From Roseovarius pelagicus (lineage in GTDB: Bacteria > Pseudomonadota > Alphaproteobacteria > Rhodobacterales > Rhodobacteraceae): 64,000 nt of DNA. Below, piece after piece: positions 55,650 to 62,374 of this stretch. Under the pieces are notes generated by a model. The model saw only the letters and a list, made by a program, of their open reading frames with translations, was not told where the DNA came from and did not search any database. The stretch's first letter is position 1, and each line of letters starts with the position of its first letter. A program made the position numbers and the translations under genes. The DNA lies in assembly GCF_025639885.1 (NCBI RefSeq), contig NZ_CP106738.1, positions 248,001-312,000 on the forward strand, read 5' to 3'.

Positions 55650-56111
55650 ATGTCTGTCCGCATCGACGATCTGGATCGAAAAATCCTCATTGAGTTACAA
55701 TCCGATGGCGGGCAATCGCTGGACGATATCGCGCGGTCCGTAGGCAGTTCAAAGACGCCCGTGTGGAACCGGATTCGCAAAATGCGCGAACGTGGGGTGA
55801 TCCGGCAACAGACCTATCTGCTGGATGCAGAAGCGTTGGGATTTGAGGCGTGCTTTTTTGTCCTGATCCGAACTTCGGAACATGATGCCGGTTGGCAGAA
55901 GCTATTCCTGAAGGCGCTGCAAGATCGGCCAGAGGTGCAGGAAGCGCATCGGCTGGCCGGGGATATTGATTACATCCTGAAGGTCCGTGTGGCCAATGCG
56001 CGGGCTTATGACATCTTTTATCAGGCGCTGATTTCAGAGGTGAAGGTGCATAACGTGACGGCACTGTTGTCGATGGAAGAGATCAAGTCGACGACAATGC
56101 TGCCGTTGTGA
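55650..56111 (+). CDS. Lrp/AsnC-family transcriptional regulator
   Basis: ATG 55650 is preferred because AAGGA lies eight bases upstream; ATG 55632 in the same frame has no such site. The 153-residue protein has the AsnC HTH (IDDLDRKILIELQSDGGQSLDDIARSVGSSKTPVWNRIRKM in one stretch) and a C-terminal RAM ligand-binding domain (VQEAHRLAGDIDYILKVRVANARAYDIF). It is divergent from cysG and likely controls sulfate assimilation, perhaps sensing a sulfur amino acid. Confidence 0.88.
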   Translation: MSVRIDDLDRKILIELQSDGGQSLDDIARSVGSSKTPVWNRIRKMRERGVIRQQTYLLDAEALGFEACFFVLIRTSEHDAGWQKLFLKALQDRPEVQEAHRLAGDIDYILKVRVANARAYDIFYQALISEVKVHNVTALLSMEEIKSTTMLPL

Positions 56112-56114
56112 CGC

Positions 56115-56146
56115 GTGGCGGGGTGCCGGGCTGAAGCCCGGCCTAC
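56115..56146. repeat. REP-like 32-bp repeat, copy 2
   Basis: Identical over 32 bp to 38708-38739, with the same GCCGGGC-TGAA-GCCCGGC hairpin. It lies 3 bp after the Lrp-family stop and 16 bp before the end of the convergent tpiA gene, so it may act as a bidirectional transcription end. Confidence 0.75.
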
Positions 56147-56162
56147 GGGCCGCCGGGTGCTG

Positions 56163-56915
56163 TTAAGAAGCGGCTTTCAACGCGTTGATAATGGGTGTGA
56201 AATCCTCGGCCTTTAGGCTCGCGCCACCGACCAAAGCCCCGTCGACGTTGGAAACCTCGAAAATCTCGGCCGCGTTGCCGGGTTTGACCGATCCGCCATA
56301 GAGCAAACGCATGCCGTTCGCCTCAGCCTCGCCAAAGCGGGTGGTCAGACGGGCACGGATGAAATCATGCACTTCGCCGATCTGCGCAGGCGTCGGGGTC
56401 AGGCCGCTGCCGATGGCCCAGCACGGCTCGTAGGCGATCACGGTATTGGCGGCAACGGCCGTGTCGGGTACGGAAATCGACAGTTGGCCTGCGATGATGT
56501 CGAGTGTGTTGGCCGCCTCTCGCTGTGCCAGACTTTCACCCAGACAGATGATGGCCGTCAGGCCCGCAGCATGGGCTGCCTTGGACTTGGCGCGCACGTC
56601 TTCGCTGCTTTCTTCATGTGCATCGCGGCGCTCTGAATGGCCGACGATAACGGCGGTGGCGCCCGCGTCCTTTAGCATGACGGCAGACAGATCGCCGGTA
56701 AACGCACCCGAGGCACGCGCGTGGCAGTCCTGAGCGCCGATTTGCACTGCCCCACCATTGATGGCCGCACATGCGGGTACAATCAGCGTCGTTGGCGGGC
56801 AGATCAGAATATCTGTAGCCGGATCGGGATGGTCGGCATTCAGTGCCGAAATCTGGGACAGATCAGCAAGTAACCCGTGCATTTTCCAGTTGCCTGCCGC
56901 AAGTTTCCGTCGCAT
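56163..56915 (-). CDS. tpiA: Triose-phosphate isomerase
   Basis: The 250-residue protein has AAGNWKMHG (Lys in the active site), VIVGHSERRDA with catalytic His, VIAYEPCWAIGSG with catalytic Glu, and LLYGGSVKPGNA at the phosphate site. It interconverts dihydroxyacetone phosphate and glyceraldehyde-3-phosphate. The start follows the next gene's stop within 4 bp, so it is co-transcribed with the TfoX-like and SufA-like genes. Confidence 0.96.
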   Translation of the reverse strand: MRRKLAAGNWKMHGLLADLSQISALNADHPDPATDILICPPTTLIVPACAAINGGAVQIGAQDCHARASGAFTGDLSAVMLKDAGATAVIVGHSERRDAHEESSEDVRAKSKAAHAAGLTAIICLGESLAQREAANTLDIIAGQLSISVPDTAVAANTVIAYEPCWAIGSGLTPTPAQIGEVHDFIRARLTTRFGEAEANGMRLLYGGSVKPGNAAEIFEVSNVDGALVGGASLKAEDFTPIINALKAAS

Positions 56916-56918
56916 GGC

Positions 56919-57251
56919 CTACCCCTTTTGCTGCGCTTCGATTGCCTGCCTTGCCCAATCGCAAGCTAGGTTCGGATCGTCAAGGGCGTCATCGGGCATG
57001 GTCCAATACCCCATCGTGGCGATCTTGCCATCCTTGCTTGTCATGCTGAATTTGCGCGCGCCTGCCGCACCCAGCCGATCCGCAAAAGTGTCGACAGCCT
57101 TGAGGAACAGGGTGCTGTCGCTGTCGAGGATCGCGAAGATCGTGCCGTTGGCATAAAAAGTGGCCCCGCCCATCATCTTGCGGTGGGTGATCGTTCCGAG
57201 AGGGGCGAACAGGTCGCGCGCATAGGCAATGTCTGCGTTTGAGACGCTCAT
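56919..57251 (-). CDS. TfoX N-terminal domain protein
   Basis: The 110-residue protein has RKMMGGATFYANGTIFAILDSDSTLFLK, the TfoX_N signature, but none of the TfoX C-terminal domain. Single-domain versions are widespread and are not clearly linked to competence. It overlaps the SufA-like gene by 4 bp and precedes tpiA by 3 bp. Confidence 0.84.
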   Translation of the reverse strand: MSVSNADIAYARDLFAPLGTITHRKMMGGATFYANGTIFAILDSDSTLFLKAVDTFADRLGAAGARKFSMTSKDGKIATMGYWTMPDDALDDPNLACDWARQAIEAQQKG

Positions 57252-57613
57252 TCCTTTTGGCTGAGAGTTTCGTCGAACTTGATCGACTCGCCGCAGCCGC
57301 AGGCCTCTGTCACGTTGGGATTGTTAAAGCGAAAGCCTGATTCCAGCAGGCTTACAGTATAGTCAATCTCGGTGCCAAAGAGGAACATCTGTGCCATCGG
57401 TGCGATCATTATGCGCGCGCCGTCCTGTTCCACGACTTCATCGTGGGGGTCCACCTCGGTCACATAGTCCATGGTATATTCCATGCCTGCACAGCCGCCC
57501 TTTTTGACGCCGATGCGCAGCCCCTGATGGCCATCCTTGGTCATCAGCTTTGCAATCTGCTTTGCGGCTTTGTCGGTCATGCTGACCGCTTGTTTTCCGG
57601 GTATGCCGAACAT
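57248..57613 (-). CDS. A-type iron-sulfur carrier (SufA/IscA-like)
   Basis: The 121-residue protein has GLRIGVKKGGCAGMEYTMDY and a C-terminal CGCGESIKF, the three conserved cysteines of A-type carriers. MFGIPGKQAVSMTDKAAKQI is the usual start in this group. It takes Fe-S clusters from a scaffold to target proteins. A MIP18/SufT-type gene lies 1.5 kb upstream on the same strand, so Fe-S biogenesis genes are partly grouped here. Confidence 0.9.
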   Translation of the reverse strand: MFGIPGKQAVSMTDKAAKQIAKLMTKDGHQGLRIGVKKGGCAGMEYTMDYVTEVDPHDEVVEQDGARIMIAPMAQMFLFGTEIDYTVSLLESGFRFNNPNVTEACGCGESIKFDETLSQKE

Positions 57614-57642
57614 GGTGGAACCTCGTGCTTCTGAGTTCAGAC

Positions 57643-58377
57643 CTAATGTGCCTGCGTCGCGATCTCAAGCGGGGGCAGGGCAGAAAGCCACAGTTGCGTG
57701 CCCAGCGCGACAGCAATCGCCCAACTAACCGATGCGAGCGTGCCGATGATGACATATTCTGCCGTGCGTTGATCGCGCGTGGCGGTACCATAGCGCAGAA
57801 TGGATTTGGCGGTGATCAGAAAACCGACGCCCAGTGGCAGGTTGGCAAGGATCAGCAGATAGATCAGCCCACGTTCCAGCACACCAATCAGCCGCCCGCC
57901 ATCGCGCAGCCCGTTATTGCGGATACGCTGGCTGTGGGGACGCATCAGCAGCCCGACCGCGTATTGGCCTGCGGTGATGCTGAGGATGAACCCGGTCAGC
58001 AGCGCATAGAGCGGCAAAAGGCCGGGGTGGTGCGCCCAAGCGCCATCCTGCCATAGCGTCGGGGCAATATAGGCGGCTGCCAGTAGTGTTAAGCCATGCG
58101 TGCCCTGATCGGCCATGAAGGCGGAAAACCCGCGAAACCGGTTATATTGCCGCGCGGCCAGTATCTTGGTCGCGTCGATTGCCACATGTGTGACAGCGAG
58201 GGTTGTCAGGATCGGATCGTAGGGAGTGCCCAAGGCTGCATGGGCCGTGAGCCAGACGATGCCACCATGCAGGAGCATCACAAGCGGGCGTGATTTGTTG
58301 GCGTTGATCCAGTCGGTTTGGAGCGCGAAATCGGCGAGGACGTGGGCGAAAAGCAGCGCGGAGAGGGTGGCGATCAT
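57643..58377 (-). CDS. DUF3307 membrane protein
   Basis: The 244-residue protein has about five to six hydrophobic helices and begins LLFAHVLADFALQTDWINANKS, the DUF3307 signature, continuing with AHAALGTPYDPILTTLAVTHVAIDATKI. AAGGGG lies seven bases upstream of ATG 58377. Relatives are usually encoded next to SatD-type proteins, as here. Two palindromes with the spacing seen in the satD promoter occupy the space upstream, so this gene seems to have its own controlled promoter. Function unknown. Confidence 0.84.
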   Translation of the reverse strand: MIATLSALLFAHVLADFALQTDWINANKSRPLVMLLHGGIVWLTAHAALGTPYDPILTTLAVTHVAIDATKILAARQYNRFRGFSAFMADQGTHGLTLLAAAYIAPTLWQDGAWAHHPGLLPLYALLTGFILSITAGQYAVGLLMRPHSQRIRNNGLRDGGRLIGVLERGLIYLLILANLPLGVGFLITAKSILRYGTATRDQRTAEYVIIGTLASVSWAIAVALGTQLWLSALPPLEIATQAH

Positions 58378-58397
58378 GTATTTTCCCCTTAATCAAC

Positions 58398-58444
58398 GCA
58401 AGTGTTTGAGCTTGCGTTTGAAGATCGCAAGCCATTTGGCTTTC
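58398..58444. promoter_or_regulatory. Paired palindromic operators upstream of the DUF3307 gene
   Basis: GCAAGT-N6-GCTTGC (58398-58415) and GCAAGC-N6-GCTTTC (58427-58444), each one mismatch from the consensus GCAAGC-N6-GCTTGC, separated by 11 bp. They fill the gap between the satD-like stop and the DUF3307 start. The same pair with the same 11-bp gap precedes the satD-like gene. Confidence 0.75.
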
Positions 58445-58450
58445 GCTTTT

Positions 58451-59080
58451 TCATTGTTCGCTTTCTATGGCTTCGAGCGCATCAATGAGAGCCGGGAGAC
58501 CGGCACTGTTCAATGCCTGATCGACAGCTTGTCTGGAGATTCCGAGCGATTCGGCCGCAACGCGACGGGGGCCGCTGTCAGGCGGAAGTGTCAGACATAG
58601 CGAGCGCGCCTGCGCCTGAGTCCAGCTCTGCGAAATATGGTCAGCCAGTCTAAATGCGGCATCGACTGCCCCGCCTTGAGCATGTGCCATTAGCGTATGG
58701 CCAGTCAATTCCTCTAGAAGGCGACCGGATGCAGTGAAGGCAATTCCGTGCGCGCTGTTGAGATCTGCCATCATCTGATCAAGCGCCTCACCTTCGCTCG
58801 TAGCTATAGCGATGCGCGTCGCATAGTCTGGCCCGAGAAGGCGAAGGCGTGCTTGGATGTAAAGGGAAAGTCTGAGTGCAAAGCCCTGACGGTTAGTCGC
58901 CAACTGCCATCCGTCGCCACCACGCCGATCAAATCCTGTTATGGTTTCATCGTCGCCGGTGTGACCCCAGCCGGAAGCTTCCAACGAAACCTCTTGTATG
59001 CTCCGCATGATTTCGTCCAGTGCATCAGGATCGATTTCGGAGGAAGCTACGATATCACCGGTAAGTACAGCCCACTTCAT
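58451..59080 (-). CDS. SatD-like protein with C-terminal helix-turn-helix
   Basis: ATG 59080 is preferred over TTG 59086. The 209-residue protein begins MKWAVLTGDIVASSEI, the SatD pattern, with RRGGDGWQLATN further on. The C-terminus RRVAAESLGISRQAVDQALN looks like a helix-turn-helix. The gene is paired with DUF3307. Its promoter seems leaderless: TTGCAT and TATAGC are 17 bp apart and the predicted RNA start falls on the ATG. Two GCAAGC-N6-GCTTGC palindromes overlap both promoter elements, so it may repress itself. SatD was named in streptococcal acid tolerance; its biochemical function is unknown. Confidence 0.8.
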   Translation of the reverse strand: MKWAVLTGDIVASSEIDPDALDEIMRSIQEVSLEASGWGHTGDDETITGFDRRGGDGWQLATNRQGFALRLSLYIQARLRLLGPDYATRIAIATSEGEALDQMMADLNSAHGIAFTASGRLLEELTGHTLMAHAQGGAVDAAFRLADHISQSWTQAQARSLCLTLPPDSGPRRVAAESLGISRQAVDQALNSAGLPALIDALEAIESEQ

Positions 59081-59082
59081 AC

Positions 59083-59129
59083 GCAAGCTATACAGCTTGC
59101 TTTTACAAAATGCAAGCCAAAACGCTTGC
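59083..59129. promoter_or_regulatory. Paired palindromic operators overlapping the satD-like promoter
   Basis: GCAAGC-N6-GCTTGC occurs perfectly at 59083-59100 and 59112-59129, separated by 11 bp. On the minus strand the -35-like TTGCAT (59115-59110) and -10-like TATAGC (59092-59087) lie within them. The nearer copy ends 2 bp from the ATG. Confidence 0.8.
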
Positions 59130-59132
59130 GCC

Positions 59133-59495
59133 CTACATGAACCCCAGTTCCAGACGCGCTTCGTCGCTCATCATGTCCATGCCCCAGGGCGGTTCCCACG
59201 TGAGTTCCACATCGACCTGTTTGATACCGGCCAGAGGTTCCACCGCTTCCGCGACCCAGCCGGGCATTTCGCCCGCCACAGGACAGCCGGGGGCGGTCAG
59301 GGTCATCACGATCTTGACCGCGTTTTCGGCGTCGATGTCGATAGTGTAGATCAAACCCAGATCATAGATGTTTACCGGAATCTCGGGGTCGAACACGCTG
59401 CGGCACGCCTCGACGATCGCATCATATTGCGGATGGTCGGTGCTGGACGGGGCGATCAGGGGAATGCCTTCAAAGGGCTGCGGGTTCTCTGTCAT
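59133..59495 (-). CDS. SUF-associated MIP18/DUF59 protein (SufT-like)
   Basis: The 120-residue protein has SVFDPEIPVNIYDLGLIYTIDID and LTAPGCPVAGEMPGWVAEAVEPL, the MIP18 motif with its single conserved Cys. Such proteins assist Fe-S cluster transfer. The N-terminal 25 residues are a polar extension. The stop is 3 bp from the satD operator region, so its transcript must end there or read through. Confidence 0.9.
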   Translation of the reverse strand: MTENPQPFEGIPLIAPSSTDHPQYDAIVEACRSVFDPEIPVNIYDLGLIYTIDIDAENAVKIVMTLTAPGCPVAGEMPGWVAEAVEPLAGIKQVDVELTWEPPWGMDMMSDEARLELGFM

Positions 59496-59595
59496 GTTGG
59501 GGCCTGCTGCGTTACCTGAGCAAACATATAGGGATTACTGCAGCCCACGTCCAGAGCACCGGCAGTGACGAGAGGTCGCAACAAGGGCGCAACGG

Positions 59596-60996
59596 TTACT
59601 TGACCTTGCGTCGGCGGATCGGCGCGGGACGCACGCGCGTTTCGATCATCTCGTAAAGCGTGCCGACGATATTCTTGCCCGTCGACCCCTCGATCCCCTC
59701 AAAGCCGGGGGAGGAATTGACCTCTAGTACTTTGGGGCCTTTTTCAGCGCGCAGCAGATCAACGCCAGCCATGTTCAGGTCAAAAGCCTTGGCCGCGCGC
59801 AGGGCGGTATCGCGTTCTTCCTTGGTGATACGCACGGATTTGGCGCTACCGCCGCGATGCAGGTTCGAGCGAAAATCGCCCTCTGCACCGGTGCGTTTCA
59901 TCGAGGCCACGACCTTGCCACCGATCACAAGACATCGAATATCCTCTCCGGCGGCTTCCTTGACGAAATCCTGCACGAGAAAGTTCGCCTTGAGCCCGCG
60001 AAAGGCGTCAATAACCGATTCCGCCGCCTTGCGGGTTTCGGCCAGCACGACACCCTTGCCTTGGGTCGACTCCAGCAGTTTCACGATCAACGGGGCCGTG
60101 CCGACGAGGCCGATGATGTTGCCAGTATCGCGTGGGCTGGCGGCAAAGGCCGTGTTGGGCATACCGATTTTGGCGCGGGCCATGATCTGATGGGCGTGCA
60201 GCTTGTCCCGGCTGGCGACGATGCCGGTGCTGCCGTTGACGCACCATGTGCCGATGGTTTCGAACTGGCGCAGGATTGCAGCACCATAGGGCGTGATCGA
60301 CGCACCGATGCGTGGGATCACCGCATCGAAACGTGGCAAGCGTTTGCCATCGTAGTGCACTTCGGGCGCCATCGCGTTGATTGCCATATAACAGCGGGTG
60401 GTATTGATTACCTCGACCGTATGACCGCGCTTTTCGCCCTCTTCGACCAGACGGCGGGTCGAATAGTTATCCTCGCGGCTGAGCACCGCGATACGCAACG
60501 CACGATCAGGTGCGGATTGGCGCATCTTGGCTGTGTGATAGACATCATAGCTGAGTTCGGGCTGCAGGAACCGGTCGGTCGCGACGATCGAGATATGATC
60601 CTTCAACGCCTGCCGACCCAGCAACATCCGGCTGTTCATCCCCGCCCGGTTGGTCAGCGTAATCTCTATCGGCCAATGGTCACCGTTCACCGAAAGGTTC
60701 GTCTGAATGACGAAGCGCGATTCCTTTTCGCCGTTTGATGAGGTCACATCGCGTCGGTCGATGATCGGTGCCGAACACGGGATGATCAGATCATCGCGCC
60801 CCGGAATGGGATGCACGGTAAAGCGGACTTTGGGTTTTGCCACAGGTCCGAAGGTTTCGATATCGAACGCATGAAGCGCCGAGGTACGAGCACCGGTATC
60901 GACCTTGGCCCGGATCGCGGGCACACCCAGATCCGGTAATCCGACCCATTCCTCCCAACCGAATTGCAACGGTTCAACCGGCTCGGATGGGGACAT
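59596..60996 (-). CDS. Fusion of RimB-like zinc protease domain and RimK-type glutamate ligase
   Basis: The 466-residue protein has an N-terminal retropepsin-like domain (residues about 1-150) with [17 protein letters not shown], the RimB/Zn-protease family motif, and a C-terminal RimK ATP-grasp ligase (about 165-455) with [57 protein letters not shown] and [14 protein letters not shown]. RimK adds glutamates to the C-terminus of ribosomal protein S6 in E. coli, and RimB-type proteins are normally separate. The fusion suggests addition and trimming in one polypeptide. Confidence 0.88.
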   Translation of the reverse strand: MSPSEPVEPLQFGWEEWVGLPDLGVPAIRAKVDTGARTSALHAFDIETFGPVAKPKVRFTVHPIPGRDDLIIPCSAPIIDRRDVTSSNGEKESRFVIQTNLSVNGDHWPIEITLTNRAGMNSRMLLGRQALKDHISIVATDRFLQPELSYDVYHTAKMRQSAPDRALRIAVLSREDNYSTRRLVEEGEKRGHTVEVINTTRCYMAINAMAPEVHYDGKRLPRFDAVIPRIGASITPYGAAILRQFETIGTWCVNGSTGIVASRDKLHAHQIMARAKIGMPNTAFAASPRDTGNIIGLVGTAPLIVKLLESTQGKGVVLAETRKAAESVIDAFRGLKANFLVQDFVKEAAGEDIRCLVIGGKVVASMKRTGAEGDFRSNLHRGGSAKSVRITKEERDTALRAAKAFDLNMAGVDLLRAEKGPKVLEVNSSPGFEGIEGSTGKNIVGTLYEMIETRVRPAPIRRRKVK

Positions 60997-61120
60997 AGGT
61001 GGCTCCTGTTGAATTTCTCTGGGCTGCGATTCGGGGCAGGGTAAAGGGTTTCGCAGGGGGCGTAACCCAGGATTTCGGACATACGTTACGTAGCGCGGCG
61101 GGAAAAATATTCCTCGTCGT

Positions 61121-61405
61121 CTATTTATTCACGTCGTCCTCGAAGTAGCGCACTTGCCCCTCGCGTAAACGAAACGTGCGGCGCAGTGCCGCCCATGCGA
61201 TCAGCGACAGCGCGGCAAAAATCACCAGTAACAGCGGCAGGCCCCAGCCGCCGCCCGTTACGGCCAGCAACAGCCCGACAAGTGCTGCGCCGATGGCAAA
61301 GCCCAGAAAAAGAAATCCGGGCAGCATGACCTCGACAATCGCCAACACCAGCGCGGCGGCAATCCACACCCACCACAGCGACCAGAGTGCGGCGGACAGG
61401 GTCAC
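61121..61405 (-). CDS. NfeD-family short membrane protein
   Basis: The 94-residue protein has two to three hydrophobic helices ([34 protein letters not shown] in one block) and lacks the C-terminal OB domain found in longer NfeD proteins. It overlaps the SPFH gene by 4 bp. NfeD proteins act with stomatin-like partners in membrane microdomains. Confidence 0.86.
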   Translation of the reverse strand: MTLSAALWSLWWVWIAAALVLAIVEVMLPGFLFLGFAIGAALVGLLLAVTGGGWGLPLLLVIFAALSLIAWAALRRTFRLREGQVRYFEDDVNK

Positions 61406-62295
61406 GATTTGCCCTTTAGCATCTTGAATGCGTCACCGAACGCCTCAAGCGCGCTGGCGGGGACAACGATGGTGGATGATCCGGGGCTGGCCCCCAGCGC
61501 ATTTAGCGCCTCGACCTGTTTTAACGCGACCTGATATTGCGCTGCCTCCAGCCCGTTAGCGGCAATCGCCTGCGCCACGGCAGAGGTGGCATAGGCTTCG
61601 GCATCGGCCTGAATGCGGCGTGCCTTGGCGATCTGTTCGGCAGCATAGAGTTCTGCATCGGCGTTCAGCTCGACACTGCGTTTATGGCCTTCGGCCTCGG
61701 TCACCTGCGCGCGGCGGGCGCGTTCGGCATTGAGCTGTTGAAGCATGGCGTCGCGCGTGGCTTGATCCAGATTGACGTCGAGGATTTCGGCGCGGGTGAC
61801 TTCGATACCCCAGTCATCAACGGAATCCTCGACCAGTACCTTGATCGTCGCGATCAGTTCATTCCGGTTCGACTGCACCTCATCAAGGTCCATCTTGCCG
61901 ATCTCGGCACGGACAATCCCGGCCACGGTGGTCGAAATCGCGGCATCGACGTCGCGGATACGGTAGACGGTTTTTTCCGGCTGGGTGATCCGGTAGAAAA
62001 CCGACGTGTCGACCTGCACCAGCACGTTGTCTTTGGTGATGGCGTCCTGACTGGCGGTCGGCAGTTGCCGTTCGAGGATTGAAATCTTGTGTGCGATCCG
62101 GTCGAGGAAGGGCACGATCAGGTTGATTCCCGGCCCGAGAACGGAATGCAGGCGGCCGAAGCGTTCGACCACATGCTGTTCGGATTGCGGTACGATCTTG
62201 ACGGCCTTGATCGCCAGAACGACCAACAGCACGGCACCGAGAAGATAGAGCAGATTTTGTTCCAGCAGATCGCTGAGCAGCGTATCAATATCCAA
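61402..62295 (-). CDS. SPFH/stomatin-like membrane protein (QmcA family)
   Basis: The 297-residue protein has an N-terminal membrane helix (LYLLGAVLLVVLAIKAV), SEQHVVERFGRLHSVLGPGINLIVPFLDRIAHKIS, the SPFH domain, then a coiled-coil region rich in Ala, Glu and Arg (NAERARRAQVTEAEGHKRSVELNADAELYAAEQIAKARR). It probably forms oligomers organising membrane domains. Together with NfeD it forms the conserved two-gene SPFH/NfeD unit. Confidence 0.92.
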   Translation of the reverse strand: MDIDTLLSDLLEQNLLYLLGAVLLVVLAIKAVKIVPQSEQHVVERFGRLHSVLGPGINLIVPFLDRIAHKISILERQLPTASQDAITKDNVLVQVDTSVFYRITQPEKTVYRIRDVDAAISTTVAGIVRAEIGKMDLDEVQSNRNELIATIKVLVEDSVDDWGIEVTRAEILDVNLDQATRDAMLQQLNAERARRAQVTEAEGHKRSVELNADAELYAAEQIAKARRIQADAEAYATSAVAQAIAANGLEAAQYQVALKQVEALNALGASPGSSTIVVPASALEAFGDAFKMLKGKS

Positions 62296-62374
62296 GGCTG
62301 ATCGTCCTTACATTGGGTGCCAATGCAAGAGATATGGCCTCAGTTCTGGAAAACTGCAACGGTTCTGAGATGTC

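Noticed and set aside
59857..60738. A 293-codon plus-strand open frame opposite the RimB-RimK gene
   Set aside because: It is antisense to a well-supported ATP-grasp fusion and has no family features.
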